64,000 bases of DNA from Pseudomonas petrae (GTDB taxonomy: Bacteria > Pseudomonadota > Gammaproteobacteria > Pseudomonadales > Pseudomonadaceae), in the NCBI RefSeq assembly GCF_021728295.1, contig NZ_JAKJXE010000018.1, positions 34,334-98,333 of the forward strand. Reading direction: 5' to 3'. Each line of letters starts with the position of its first letter. Positions within the stretch are counted from its first letter, which is position 1. Shown piece after piece: positions 49,988 to 58,733 of the stretch. Made by a program: the position numbers and the translations under genes. The notes under the pieces are model-generated. The model saw only the letters and a program-made list of their open reading frames with translations. It did no database searches and was not told the origin of the DNA.

Positions 49988-52165
49988 TCAATGCTCCTTT
50001 TTGAACGCCAGCCGGAACTCGTGCAACAGCGGTTCGGTGTAGCCGCTCGGCTGCTCGCGACCTTTGAACACCAGCGCGCTGGCGGCCTGGAAGGCCACTG
50101 ACTTCTCGAAATTGCCGGCCATTGGCGTGTAAGCCGCATCCCCGGCGTTTTGCCGATCGACCACTTTGGCCATGCGCTTGAGCGTGTCCTTGACGTAGTC
50201 CTCGTTGACCACACCGTGGCGCAGCCAGTTGGCGATGTGCTGGCTGGAAATGCGCAGCGTCGCCCGGTCTTCCATCAGGCCGACGTTGTGGATGTCCGGC
50301 ACCTTTGAGCAGCCAACGCCTTGCTCCACCCAACGCACCACATAACCCAGCAGACCCTGCGCGTTGTTTTCCACTTCTTCGCGGATCTGATCCTCGCTCC
50401 ACTCTGCCTTTTCGACGACGGGGATGCTCAGCAGGTCCAGCAAAATGTCTTCGCTGATGCTGTCCAGATCGACCTGTTCCAGCTCCTGCTGCACCGCTTT
50501 CACGTCCACTTTGTGGTAATGCAGCGCGTGCAAGGTGGCTGCCGTAGGAGAAGGGACCCACGCCGTGGTCGCGCCGGATTTCGGGTGCCCGATTTTTTGC
50601 TCCAGCATGTCGGCCATCAGGTCCGGCATCGCCCACATGCCCTTGCCGATCTGCGCACGGCCGCGCAGCCCGCAGGCCAGGCCGACCAGCACGTTATTGC
50701 GCTCATACGCCTTGATCCACGGCGTGGCTTTCATGTCGCCCTTGCGCAGCATCGGCCCCGCTTCCATCGAGCTGTGCATCTCGTCGCCGGTGCGGTCGAG
50801 GAAGCCGGTGTTGATGAACGCCACCCGCGACGATGCAGCTTCGATGCACGCCTTGAGGTTGACGCTGGTGCGCCGCTCCTCGTCCATGATCCCCATCTTC
50901 AGGGTGTTGCGCGGGATTTTCAGCACGTCTTCGATGCGGCTGAACAGCGTGTTGGCGAAGGCCACTTCGTCCGGGCCGTGCATCTTCGGTTTGACGATGT
51001 AGACGCTGCCGGCGCGGGAATTGGTGCGGTTGTGCAGGTCGTGCAAGGCGATCAGGCTGGTGAGGACACCGTCGAGAATGCCTTCCGGGATTTCCTTGTT
51101 GCCGTCGTAGAGGATCGCCGGGTTGGTCATCAGGTGACCAACGTTGCGGATGAACAGCAGCGAGCGCCCGTGCAGGGTGATCGCGCTGCCATCGGCGGCG
51201 GTGTATTGGCGGTCGGCGTTCAGGCGACGGGTGATGGTCTTGCCGTTCTTGACCAGCGCTTCGGTCAGGTCACCTTTCATCAGACCCAGCCAGTTGCGGT
51301 AGATCACCAGCTTGTCCTCGGCATCGACGGCGGCGACCGAGTCTTCGCAGTCGATGATCGTCGACAGCGCGGCCTCCAGCAGCAGGTCCTTGATCCCGGC
51401 CGGGTCAGTGCCACCGATGGGGCTGGCGGGGTCGATCTGGATTTCGATGTGCAGGCCGTTGTTTTTCAGCAGGATTGCATTCGGCTGGCGCGGCTCGCCC
51501 TGATAGCCGATGTATTTCTCGGGCTGGGCAAGGCGCGACGGGCTGCCGTCCGCGAGGGTGACCAGCAATTCGCCGCTGTCCACCGCGTAGGCTTTGGCGC
51601 CGACGTGGGAACCCGACGCCAGGGGCGCGGCTTCATCCAGCAGGGCGCGAGCGAAGGCGATGACTTTCTCGCCACGCAGGGGGTTGTAGCCGGCCTTGAT
51701 TTCGGCGCCATTGGCCGAGGAAATGGCATCGGTGCCATACAGCGCGTCGTACAGCGAACCCCAGCGCGCATTGGCCGCATTCAGGGCGTAACGGGCGTTG
51801 GCGGCGGGCACCACCAGTTGCGGGCCGGCCTGTTCGCTGACTTCGATATCCACTTTGTTGGTGGACACCTGAACCTGCGCCGGTACCTGCTTCAGATAGC
51901 CGATGCTGTCGAGAAACGCGATGTACGCCGGCATGTCGGTGACAGGGCCGGGATTGGATTTATGCCATTTATCGAGCTGCGCCTGCAGGCGGTCGCGCTC
52001 TTTCAACAGTTCGCGGTTGACGGGGGCGAGGTCGTGGACCAGCGAATCAAAATCGGCCCAGAACAGTTCCGGGGTCAGGCCTGTCCCGGGAATCACTTCC
52101 TCGTCGACAAAGCGCTTGAGGTTGGCCGCCACCTTGAGGTTGTGGCAATTGACGAACTCGGTCAT
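49988..52165 (-). CDS. glcB: Malate synthase G
   Basis: This 725-residue enzyme condenses glyoxylate and acetyl-CoA to malate. The length suits the G isoform, with its extra alpha/beta domain at residues about 130-260. Active-site parts are IIDCEDSVAAVDAEDKLVIY with acidic Mg2+ ligands near 275, RSLLFIRNVGHLMTNPAI near 335, VKPKMHGPDEVAFA, GIMDEERRTSVNLKACI, and the C-terminal AAYTPMAGNFEKSVAFQAA. It is the last gene of the glc operon and consumes the glyoxylate made by GlcDEF. The ATG at 52165 follows GGAG. Confidence 0.97.
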   Translation of the reverse strand: MTEFVNCHNLKVAANLKRFVDEEVIPGTGLTPELFWADFDSLVHDLAPVNRELLKERDRLQAQLDKWHKSNPGPVTDMPAYIAFLDSIGYLKQVPAQVQVSTNKVDIEVSEQAGPQLVVPAANARYALNAANARWGSLYDALYGTDAISSANGAEIKAGYNPLRGEKVIAFARALLDEAAPLASGSHVGAKAYAVDSGELLVTLADGSPSRLAQPEKYIGYQGEPRQPNAILLKNNGLHIEIQIDPASPIGGTDPAGIKDLLLEAALSTIIDCEDSVAAVDAEDKLVIYRNWLGLMKGDLTEALVKNGKTITRRLNADRQYTAADGSAITLHGRSLLFIRNVGHLMTNPAILYDGNKEIPEGILDGVLTSLIALHDLHNRTNSRAGSVYIVKPKMHGPDEVAFANTLFSRIEDVLKIPRNTLKMGIMDEERRTSVNLKACIEAASSRVAFINTGFLDRTGDEMHSSMEAGPMLRKGDMKATPWIKAYERNNVLVGLACGLRGRAQIGKGMWAMPDLMADMLEQKIGHPKSGATTAWVPSPTAATLHALHYHKVDVKAVQQELEQVDLDSISEDILLDLLSIPVVEKAEWSEDQIREEVENNAQGLLGYVVRWVEQGVGCSKVPDIHNVGLMEDRATLRISSQHIANWLRHGVVNEDYVKDTLKRMAKVVDRQNAGDAAYTPMAGNFEKSVAFQAASALVFKGREQPSGYTEPLLHEFRLAFKKEH

Positions 52166-52245
52166 CTGGGGTCTCCATCTCAATTGCTGTATTGGCGCCT
52201 TTGAGCACCCTCAGGTGCGGCGCCACAGGGTTATCGCGGTTGGCG

Positions 52246-52653
52246 TTATTGGGCGCCCACTGCCGCGACCCCGGCCTTGGCCACTTGCGCATCCTGGTCG
52301 GCCTTCACACCTGACACGCCCACCGCGCCGATGGTCTGGCCATCGATGATCACCGGCACGCCGCCTTCCAGCGAGGTCAGCAGCGGGGCAGTGACGAATG
52401 CAGTGCGACCGCCGTTGACCATCTCTTCATAGCCCTTGGATTCGCGACGACCCAGCGCCGAGGTGCGGGCTTTTTCGATGGCGATGTAGCCGCCAATCGG
52501 CGCGCAGCCGTCAAGGCGCTCGAAGCCCAGCAGGTGACCGCCGTCGTCCGTTACGGCGATGGATACTGCCCAGCCGTTGTTCTGAGCCTCGGTGCGTGCA
52601 GCGGCGAGGATCTGGGTGACTTCGGTCTGGGTCAGTACGGATTTGGTTATCAT
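52246..52653 (-). CDS. glcG: GlcG heme-binding family protein
   Basis: This 135-residue protein of the GlcG/HbpS family has LTQTEVTQILAAARTEAQNN, SIAVTDDGGHLLGFERLDG, the conserved TAFVTAPLLTSLEGGVPVII segment and GVSGVKADQDAQVA near the end. HbpS-type members bind heme, and GlcG of the glycolate operon has no settled role. The start follows AGGAGA. It sits between glcF and glcB, as in the E. coli glcDEFGB operon. Confidence 0.9.
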   Translation of the reverse strand: MITKSVLTQTEVTQILAAARTEAQNNGWAVSIAVTDDGGHLLGFERLDGCAPIGGYIAIEKARTSALGRRESKGYEEMVNGGRTAFVTAPLLTSLEGGVPVIIDGQTIGAVGVSGVKADQDAQVAKAGVAAVGAQ

Positions 52654-52719
52654 GCAGTTCTCCTGAAGGGCAAAGGGTGTCATGAGTGTCGGTCTGATAG
52701 GGAGCGAGGGCGCCTGCAT

Positions 52720-53943
52720 TCAACTTGGAGGCAAGGCGTCCTCGATGAGTTCGATCCAGTGTTTGACCGGTGTGCGGTTGGCGCTGGCCAGATGGGTCTG
52801 ACAGCCAATGTTGGCCGTCGCGATCACGTCCGGGTTGCCGCTCTCCAGCGCGTTCATCTTGTTGTCGCGCAACTGTTTCGCCAGCACCGGCTGGGTGATC
52901 GAATAGGTGCCGGCCGACCCGCAGCATAAGTGACTGTCGGGCACCGGTGTCAGATTGAAGCCCAGCCGGGTCAACACGGACTCGACGGCGCCGCCGAGTT
53001 TCTGCGCGTGCTGCAGCGTACACGGGCAATGGAAGGCCAGGGTCTGGCGCGTGCAACCGCCGAGCTGTTCCAGCGGTTCGGCGCGCAGCACTTCAACCAG
53101 GTCCTTGGTGCGTTCGCTGATCGTCGCCGCTTTTTGCGCGTAAGCCGGGTCGTTGCGCAGCAGGTGGCCGTAATCCTTGACGAAGGCGCCGCAGCCGCTG
53201 GCGGTCTGTACGATGGCTTCGGCGCCGGCCTGAATACTCGGCCACCACGCGTCGATGTTCCGGCGGGCACGTTGCAGGCCCTGTTCCTGCGCATTCAAGT
53301 GGTAATCCACGGCGCCGCAGCAACCGGCCTGGGCAATGGATTTGACGCTGATGCCCAGTCGGTCGAGCACCCTCGCCGTGGCGGCGTTGGTGTTGGGCGA
53401 CAAACCGGGTTGCACACAGCCTTCGAGAATCAACACCTGCCGTGCATGCTGCCGGGTCGGCCGAGCCTTGGCGGGACGGATGTTGCCCGGCAGCTTGGTC
53501 TTGAGCGCAACCGGCAGCAGCGGCCTGAAGGCGTTGCCCAATTGGGTCAGGGATTTGAACAGCCCGGCGCTGGGGACCACGGCGCGCAGGCTGTCGCGCA
53601 GCAACCGTTGGCCGAGTGGGCGGGGCACGGCGGCGTCGACCACCTCGCGGCCAATGTCCAGCAGGTTGTGGTAGTCGACGCCGGAAGGGCAGGTGGTTTC
53701 ACAGTTGCGGCAGGACAGGCAGCGGTCCAGGTGCAGCTGGGTTTTCTCGGTGACTTCCTTGCCTTCCAGCACTTGTTTGATGAGATAAATGCGCCCACGC
53801 GGGCCATCCAGCTCGTCGCCGAGCAGCTGATAGGTCGGGCAGGTGGCGTTGCAGAAACCGCAGTGCACGCAGCTGCGCAGAATGCTTTGCGCCTCTTCGC
53901 CACGGGGCAGGCTTTTGGCGTGTTCGCTCAGGGTCGTCTGCAT
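52720..53943 (-). CDS. glcF: Glycolate oxidase iron-sulfur subunit
   Basis: This 407-residue iron-sulfur protein has two ferredoxin-type 4Fe-4S motifs, CVHCGFCNATCP at residues 25-36 and CLSCRNCETTCP at 75-86. Two CCG-type (DUF224) cysteine-rich modules follow: AGCCGAVDYHL near residue 208 and LCCGSAGTYSI near 345. It passes electrons from the GlcD flavoprotein to the quinone pool. It follows glcE directly (2 bp) and precedes glcG. Confidence 0.96.
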   Translation of the reverse strand: MQTTLSEHAKSLPRGEEAQSILRSCVHCGFCNATCPTYQLLGDELDGPRGRIYLIKQVLEGKEVTEKTQLHLDRCLSCRNCETTCPSGVDYHNLLDIGREVVDAAVPRPLGQRLLRDSLRAVVPSAGLFKSLTQLGNAFRPLLPVALKTKLPGNIRPAKARPTRQHARQVLILEGCVQPGLSPNTNAATARVLDRLGISVKSIAQAGCCGAVDYHLNAQEQGLQRARRNIDAWWPSIQAGAEAIVQTASGCGAFVKDYGHLLRNDPAYAQKAATISERTKDLVEVLRAEPLEQLGGCTRQTLAFHCPCTLQHAQKLGGAVESVLTRLGFNLTPVPDSHLCCGSAGTYSITQPVLAKQLRDNKMNALESGNPDVIATANIGCQTHLASANRTPVKHWIELIEDALPPS

Positions 53944-53945
53944 GG

Positions 53946-55058
53946 TCAGATCTCCGCGTACATTCGGCCCGGATTGAAAATTCCGTGCGGATCGAGTTGC
54001 GCCTTAAGCTGGCGGTGGTAGCGCAGCAGCGGCGTGGCCAACGGCTGAAACGGGTTGTCGTCGAGGCCATGGCTGTAGCAAGTGGCGTGACCACCCGCGG
54101 CGCTGACGATGCGGCGAATCTCGCTGCCACTGGCATCGGATTTCAACCAGCGTTGCGCACCGGCCCAGTCGATCAATTGATCTCCCGGCAGGTCCAGCGC
54201 AGCCGTGCTGATGGGCAATGACAGGCGCCACAGGGGACGGCCATCGGTGAAGAAATCCAGGCGGTGTTCGTTGAGCGCGCGCCAGTAAGCCGGGTCGATG
54301 GATTCGCCGCCGAGCCGGTCATGGGCCGCCGCGACCGAGCCTTCGCCGCCTTCAAGACGCAAGCGCAGCACGCGGCCGTCGTGGCTGGCGGCGCTGATCG
54401 GCAGCGGTTGCTGACCCCATTGCGCCAGGCGGGCGAGGGCGGTGGCGCTGTCCATTTCGAGCGCAATGCTGGTGCACAGTCGCGGCTTGGGCAGGACTTT
54501 CAACGAGACTTCGGTGATCAGGCCAAGGCAGCCAAAACTGCCGGCCATCAGCCGAGAAAGGTCGTAGCCGGCAACGTTTTTCATCACTTCGCCGCCGAAG
54601 CGCAAATGCTTGCCCAGGCCGGTGATCACCCGCGTGCCCAAGACGAAATCCCGCACCGAGCCTGACCAAGGCCTGCGCGGGCCGGACAAGCCCGCTGCAA
54701 CCATCCCGCCGACGGTTGCATCGCCTGCGCCGCTATTGCCTGCATCACCATGGCGATAGCTCGGCGGTTCGCACGGCAGCATCTGCCCGGCTTCCTCCAG
54801 CGCAGCGTTCAGCACCGACAACGGCGTGCCCGCCCTGGCGGTGATCACCAGCTCGGTCGGGTCGTAAGTGACGATGCCGCTGTGGATGCGTGTATCCAGC
54901 GCTTCCCCGGCCACCTCGCGACCGAGAAATGCCTTGCTGTTGGCGCCTTGGATGCGCAGCGGCAGGGCGAGTTGAATCGCCCGGTTGACCTGTTCCAGCA
55001 GCGCATCGCTGGCATCGCGTTCCTGGGCCACGAAGGGCGGCTGACGTTGGGCATCCAT
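53946..55058 (-). CDS. glcE: Glycolate oxidase subunit GlcE (FAD-binding)
   Basis: This 370-residue protein has an FAD-binding type 4 (PCMH) domain over the first half (IQGANSKAFLGREVAG, ELVITARAGTPLSVLN, and DATVGGMVAAGLSGPRRPWS near residue 115). It is a shortened relative of GlcD and forms the oxidase complex with GlcD and GlcF. The C-terminal PHGIFNPGRMYAEI is the usual end of this family. Its start codon overlaps the glcD stop (TGATG), which shows translational coupling. Confidence 0.95.
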   Translation of the reverse strand: MDAQRQPPFVAQERDASDALLEQVNRAIQLALPLRIQGANSKAFLGREVAGEALDTRIHSGIVTYDPTELVITARAGTPLSVLNAALEEAGQMLPCEPPSYRHGDAGNSGAGDATVGGMVAAGLSGPRRPWSGSVRDFVLGTRVITGLGKHLRFGGEVMKNVAGYDLSRLMAGSFGCLGLITEVSLKVLPKPRLCTSIALEMDSATALARLAQWGQQPLPISAASHDGRVLRLRLEGGEGSVAAAHDRLGGESIDPAYWRALNEHRLDFFTDGRPLWRLSLPISTAALDLPGDQLIDWAGAQRWLKSDASGSEIRRIVSAAGGHATCYSHGLDDNPFQPLATPLLRYHRQLKAQLDPHGIFNPGRMYAEI

Positions 55059-56557
55059 CAGAAACGCTCCAGTTCAGGGAAGGGCAGCTTGCCCATGTGC
55101 ACGTGCATGGCACCGAATTCGGCGCAGCGGTGCAGGGTCGGGATGTTCTTGCCGGGGTTGAGGGTGCCGGCCGGATCGAACGCGGCTTTTACGGCGTGAA
55201 ACAACGTCAGCTCGTCACTGTTGAATTGCGCGCACATCTGATTGATCTTCTCGCGACCCACGCCGTGCTCGCCGGTGATGCTGCCGCCGACTTTCACGCA
55301 CAGCTCCAGAATCTTCCCGCCCAGCGCTTCGGCACGGTCGAGCTCACCGGGTTGATTGGCATCGAAGAGAATCAGCGGGTGCATGTTGCCGTCGCCGGCG
55401 TGGAAAACGTTGGCGACGCGCAGGCCGTATTCTTCCGACAGCGCGGAAATACCCTTCAGCACGCCGGGCAATTCCCGACGCGGGATGGTGCCGTCCATGC
55501 AGTAGTAATCCGGCGACAGCCGACCGACTGCCGGGAAAGCGTTCTTGCGCCCGGCCCAGAAGCGCACGCGTTCGGCTTCGTCCTTCGCCTGACGAATCTC
55601 GGTCGCGCCGGCGTTTTCCAGCACGGCGCGAACCCGGTCGCAGTCGGCGTGAACGTCAGCTTCCACGCCGTCGAGTTCGCACAGCAGGATGGCTTCGGCG
55701 TCGACCGGATAGCCGGCATGAATGAAGTCTTCGGCGGCGCGAATGGCGAGGTTGTCCATCATCTCCAGACCGCCGGGGATGATGCCTTCGGCGATGATGT
55801 CACCGACGGCGCGACCGGCCTTTTCCACCGAGTCGAAGGCGGCCAGCAACACCCTCGCCACCTGCGGTTTGGGCAGCAGTTTGACCGTGACTTCAGTGAT
55901 CACGCCGAGCATGCCTTCGGAGCCGGTAAACAGTGCGAGCAGATCAAAGCCTGGCGAGTCCAGCGCGTCGGAGCCCAACACCATGTGCTCGCCCTCGACC
56001 GTGAGGATGTCGACCTGGAGCAGGTTGTGCACGGTGAGGCCGTATTTCAGGCAATGCACACCGCCGGCGTTTTCCGCGACGTTGCCGCCGATGGAGCAGG
56101 CAATTTGCGAGGAGGGGTCAGGCGCGTAATAAAGGTCGTGGGGCGCGGCGGCCTGGGAGATAGCCAGGTTGCGCACGCCGGGCTGCACGCGGGCAAAGCG
56201 CCCGGCGGGGTCGATGTGCAGGATTTTGTTGAACCGCGCCATCACCAGCAGCACGCCTTTTTCCAGGGGCAGGGCGCCGCCGGACAGTCCGGTCCCGGCA
56301 CCGCGCGCCACCACCGGCACGCCGCGCTCATGGCAGACCTTGAGCAGCGTCTGCACCTGCTCGATGCGCTGGGGCAGCACCACCAGCATCGGCGTCGTGC
56401 GGTAGGCGGAGAGGCCGTCGCATTCGTAGGGGCGCAGTTCTTCCTCGCGGTGGAGGATGTCCAGATCAGGCAGGCGGGTTTGCAGCGCTTGCAGCAGCTG
56501 TTGTTTGTCGATAACCGGCAGAACGCCGTCGACGCGTTCGTCGTACAGAATATTCAT
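55058..56557 (-). CDS. glcD: Glycolate oxidase subunit GlcD (FAD-linked)
   Basis: This 499-residue flavoprotein carries the FAD-linked oxidase N-terminal domain (RGAGTGLSGGALPLEKGVLL near residue 85, SIGGNVAENAGGVHCLKYG near 155) and the FAD-oxidase C-terminal domain (VFHAGDGNMHPLILFD near 385, SITGEHGVGREKINQM near 425). It oxidises glycolate to glyoxylate. It is the first gene of the glcDEFGB operon and is divergent from glcC, whose product should activate it. Confidence 0.97.
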   Translation of the reverse strand: MNILYDERVDGVLPVIDKQQLLQALQTRLPDLDILHREEELRPYECDGLSAYRTTPMLVVLPQRIEQVQTLLKVCHERGVPVVARGAGTGLSGGALPLEKGVLLVMARFNKILHIDPAGRFARVQPGVRNLAISQAAAPHDLYYAPDPSSQIACSIGGNVAENAGGVHCLKYGLTVHNLLQVDILTVEGEHMVLGSDALDSPGFDLLALFTGSEGMLGVITEVTVKLLPKPQVARVLLAAFDSVEKAGRAVGDIIAEGIIPGGLEMMDNLAIRAAEDFIHAGYPVDAEAILLCELDGVEADVHADCDRVRAVLENAGATEIRQAKDEAERVRFWAGRKNAFPAVGRLSPDYYCMDGTIPRRELPGVLKGISALSEEYGLRVANVFHAGDGNMHPLILFDANQPGELDRAEALGGKILELCVKVGGSITGEHGVGREKINQMCAQFNSDELTLFHAVKAAFDPAGTLNPGKNIPTLHRCAEFGAMHVHMGKLPFPELERF

Positions 56558-56670
56558 GATGGGTTCGCAACCCTGTCTTGTTTTTATTGGAGGCCCGTCC
56601 CGGGGCGGAACGTGAATGGCTGGCTTGCATCATTGGCTCAGCGGGGCTTAGTGTCTACCGGGTGGAGCAG

Positions 56671-56681
56671 TGGTCGAACCA
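56671..56681. promoter_or_regulatory. Candidate GlcC operator
   Basis: TGGTCGAACCA fits the TNGTNNNACNA consensus of FadR-subfamily GntR regulators and is a perfect palindrome (TGGT-CGA-ACCA). It lies 114 bp before glcD in the glc divergent promoter. Confidence 0.7.
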
Positions 56682-56829
56682 GTTTCGCGCGGTATGATCC
56701 GAGATCGATCCGTTAATAGGTTTGCTTATCAATGGTTTAGCGAGGTTCAGGTTGTTCGATCATTTCGTGTCGGCAGGAGGTCCTACCAGTGATACGTGAA
56801 TGCCGCTTTCATGGACGTCGTGGATTTCG

Positions 56830-56918
56830 TGTAGGAGCGCGCTTGCCCGCGATAGCGATTTGTCAGGCAAAGATGAGTTGGATGTGCCGACGCTTTCGCG
56901 GGCAAGCGCGCTCCTACA
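56830..56918. repeat. REP doublet upstream of glcC
   Basis: A forward copy TGTAGGAGCGCGCTTGCCCG (from 56830) and a reverse copy ending GCGCGCTCCTACA (56918) face each other as a REPIN doublet about 100 bp before the glcC start. Confidence 0.88.
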
Positions 56919-57019
56919 ATGGTTTTGCGGTGATTGATGGATCCCGGTCCGCCGCAGAACCTGCTGTTCGGTTCGCCCTCGGCAAGCCGGCCCGGTTCCA
57001 CCCCTGAGGAAACTGAACC

Positions 57020-57817
57020 ATGGAAGCCACCCAGCACCAAACCCAGCCTAAAACCCAAAACAAACGCCCGCAGCAGGTCGCCGATGTCGTCAGCGAGCGC
57101 ATTGAGCGGCTGATTGTCGACGGAGTGCTCAAGGTCGGTCAGCTGTTGCCTTCCGAACGGCGGCTGACCGAAAAGCTCGGGGTGTCGCGCACCGCCCTGC
57201 GCGAAGGCCTGCAGTTGCTGCGCGCCAGGGGCATCATCGAAACCCGACAAGGCAAGGGCTCCTTCGTCGCGCCAATGGGCGGCCTCGGGCTGACCGCCAA
57301 TTCGCCGCTGATGCACTTGTTCGCCTCCCAGCCACGCACGCTGTACGACCTGTTTGAAGTGCGCAGCCTGCTGGAAGGGGAGTCCGCGCGGCTGGCGGCG
57401 CTGCGCGGCACCGACGCGGATTTCGTGCTGATCACCCGCGCCTACGACGCCTTGGTTGCCGCCCATGACCACCCGTTGCCGGCGTCCGAACACGCGCGGC
57501 TCGACCATGCTTTTCACCTGGCCATCTGCGAAGCGTCCCACAACCCGGTGCTGGTGCAGACCTTGCGTTCGTTGACGGATCTGCTGCTGAACACGGTGTT
57601 CGCCTCGGTCAACAACCTGTATCACCGTGATGCCCAGAAGCGTCAGATCGACCGCCATCACGCCCGGCTCTATAACGCGGTGACCGGGCGTTTGCCCGAG
57701 CAGGCGCGCAAGGCGGCTGTGGCGCACATCCAGAACATCTGCGACAACCTGCGGGAGATAGAAAGCGAGGAGCAACGCCTGGTGCGCGCCACCCTGCGGC
57801 TGGAGGGTTGGGCTTAA
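57020..57817 (+). CDS. glcC: GntR-family (FadR subfamily) regulator of glycolate genes
   Basis: This 265-residue regulator has a winged HTH at residues about 18-85 (VADVVSERIERLIVDGVLKV, LLPSERRLTEKLGVSRTALR) and an FCD all-helical effector domain (about 105-240), with metal-binding residues in RLDHAFHLAICEASHN and the later HHARLYNAV. GlcC responds to glycolate and activates glcDEFGB in E. coli. The gene is divergent from the glc operon, with a fitting operator between. The start follows TGAGGAAA. Confidence 0.92.
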   Translation: MEATQHQTQPKTQNKRPQQVADVVSERIERLIVDGVLKVGQLLPSERRLTEKLGVSRTALREGLQLLRARGIIETRQGKGSFVAPMGGLGLTANSPLMHLFASQPRTLYDLFEVRSLLEGESARLAALRGTDADFVLITRAYDALVAAHDHPLPASEHARLDHAFHLAICEASHNPVLVQTLRSLTDLLLNTVFASVNNLYHRDAQKRQIDRHHARLYNAVTGRLPEQARKAAVAHIQNICDNLREIESEEQRLVRATLRLEGWA

Positions 57818-57894
57818 GCCAGGCTCACGCTGAGCCACGCTAGCGCTTTGCCTGTCCGGAGCTGAACTTGACAGCCATCCCGCATTGCCGCAGT

Positions 57895-57919
57895 TTACGC
57901 ATTGCGTAAGTCGCTTACG
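57895..57919. promoter_or_regulatory. Candidate HmgR operator before maiA
   Basis: The 25-base site reads TTACGCATTGCGTAA (a palindrome) followed by GTCGCTTACG. It matches 60931-60955 at 21 of 25 positions. It lies 40 bp upstream of the maiA GTG start. Confidence 0.8.
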
Positions 57920-57958
57920 CCGTAGTGAAAACCAAAACAACAATAACAGGCCATTCCC

Positions 57959-58591
57959 GTGGATCTTTTCACCTACTACCGATCGACCTCAAGCTACCGG
58001 GTGCGCATTGCCCTGGCGCTGAAAGGTCTCGCGTTCGACGCCATACCGGTCAACCTGATCCGCGACGGCGGTGAACACCACCAGCCCGATTACCGTGCGA
58101 TCAACCCCCAGGGCCGCGTTCCCTCTTTAAGGCTGGACGACGGTGAGGTGATCATCCAGTCCATGGCGATCATCGAATACCTCGAAGAATTCTCCCCCGA
58201 ACCTGCATTGCTCCCCGACGCGCTGCTCGACCGCGCGCGCCATCGGCAGATTGCCGCCCTGATCGGTTGCGACATTCACCCGCTGCACAACGTCGCGGTG
58301 CTCAATCGTTTGCGCGGCATGGGCCACGACGAAGGCGATGTGACCGCGTGGATCGGCCACTGGATCGGCCAAGGCTTCGCCGCAGTGGAAGCCCTGCTTG
58401 GCGACGCTGAATTTTGCTACGGCGCCGTGGGCCTGGCCGATGTGTACCTGCTGCCCCAGGTGTATGCGGCGCGACGCTTCAACGTCGACATGAGCCCGTA
58501 CCCGCGAATTTGTCGGGTCGAAGCGCTGGCGTTGCAGCATCCAGCGTTTCAGACCGCCCATCCCGATGCGCAATCGGACAAGCCGGAGTAA
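57959..58591 (+). CDS. maiA: Maleylacetoacetate isomerase
   Basis: This 210-residue zeta-class glutathione S-transferase isomerises maleylacetoacetate to fumarylacetoacetate. The N-terminal YYRSTSSYRVRIALALKG region has the catalytic Ser cluster in a modified form (SSYRVR instead of the more common SSCSxR). NPQGRVPSLRLDDGEVIIQS binds glutathione. The C-terminal helical domain ends with LADVYLLPQVYAARRFN. GTG start at 57959. It shares the HmgR-type site with hmgA and is the first gene of a unit that includes hpd. Confidence 0.92.
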   Translation: MDLFTYYRSTSSYRVRIALALKGLAFDAIPVNLIRDGGEHHQPDYRAINPQGRVPSLRLDDGEVIIQSMAIIEYLEEFSPEPALLPDALLDRARHRQIAALIGCDIHPLHNVAVLNRLRGMGHDEGDVTAWIGHWIGQGFAAVEALLGDAEFCYGAVGLADVYLLPQVYAARRFNVDMSPYPRICRVEALALQHPAFQTAHPDAQSDKPE

Positions 58592-58601
58592 TCTTTCCCA
58601 C

Positions 58602-58691
58602 ATGAAAAGCTTCGGTCTGCAATTGATCTTCGGCGACTTCCTCGCCCGCAGCGTGCGGGGGATTTCCTGCGCGCCCCCCGCTGAATCGTGA
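58602..58691 (+). CDS. 29-codon leader ORF with hairpin before hpd
   Basis: An ORF of 29 codons opens at ATG 58602, starting MKSFGLQLIF, continuing GDFLARSVRG and ending ISCAPPAES, with TGA at 58689-58691. It has no clear ribosome binding site. A strong hairpin, GCGGGGG (58655-58661) with CCCCCGC (58675-58681), spans its second half. It is 42 bp upstream of hpd. The peptide may be a regulatory leader or the signal may lie in the RNA. I have an impression that similar peptides occur in other pseudomonads but cannot check it. Confidence 0.4.
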   Translation: MKSFGLQLIFGDFLARSVRGISCAPPAES

Positions 58692-58733
58692 TCCGAGCCG
58701 CTGTGCCTCTCACTATTTAGCAGGAGCAAGACC

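Larger units (their letters stand above)
56558..57019. other. glcC-glcD divergent promoter region with REP doublet
   Basis: This 462-bp region holds the FadR-type palindrome at 56671-56681 and a REP doublet (56830-56918). Nothing in it looks like a gene. Confidence 0.6.

Noticed and set aside
50321..52204. 627-codon + strand frame opposite glcB
   Set aside because: It is an antisense shadow of malate synthase G, which is unambiguous on the other strand.
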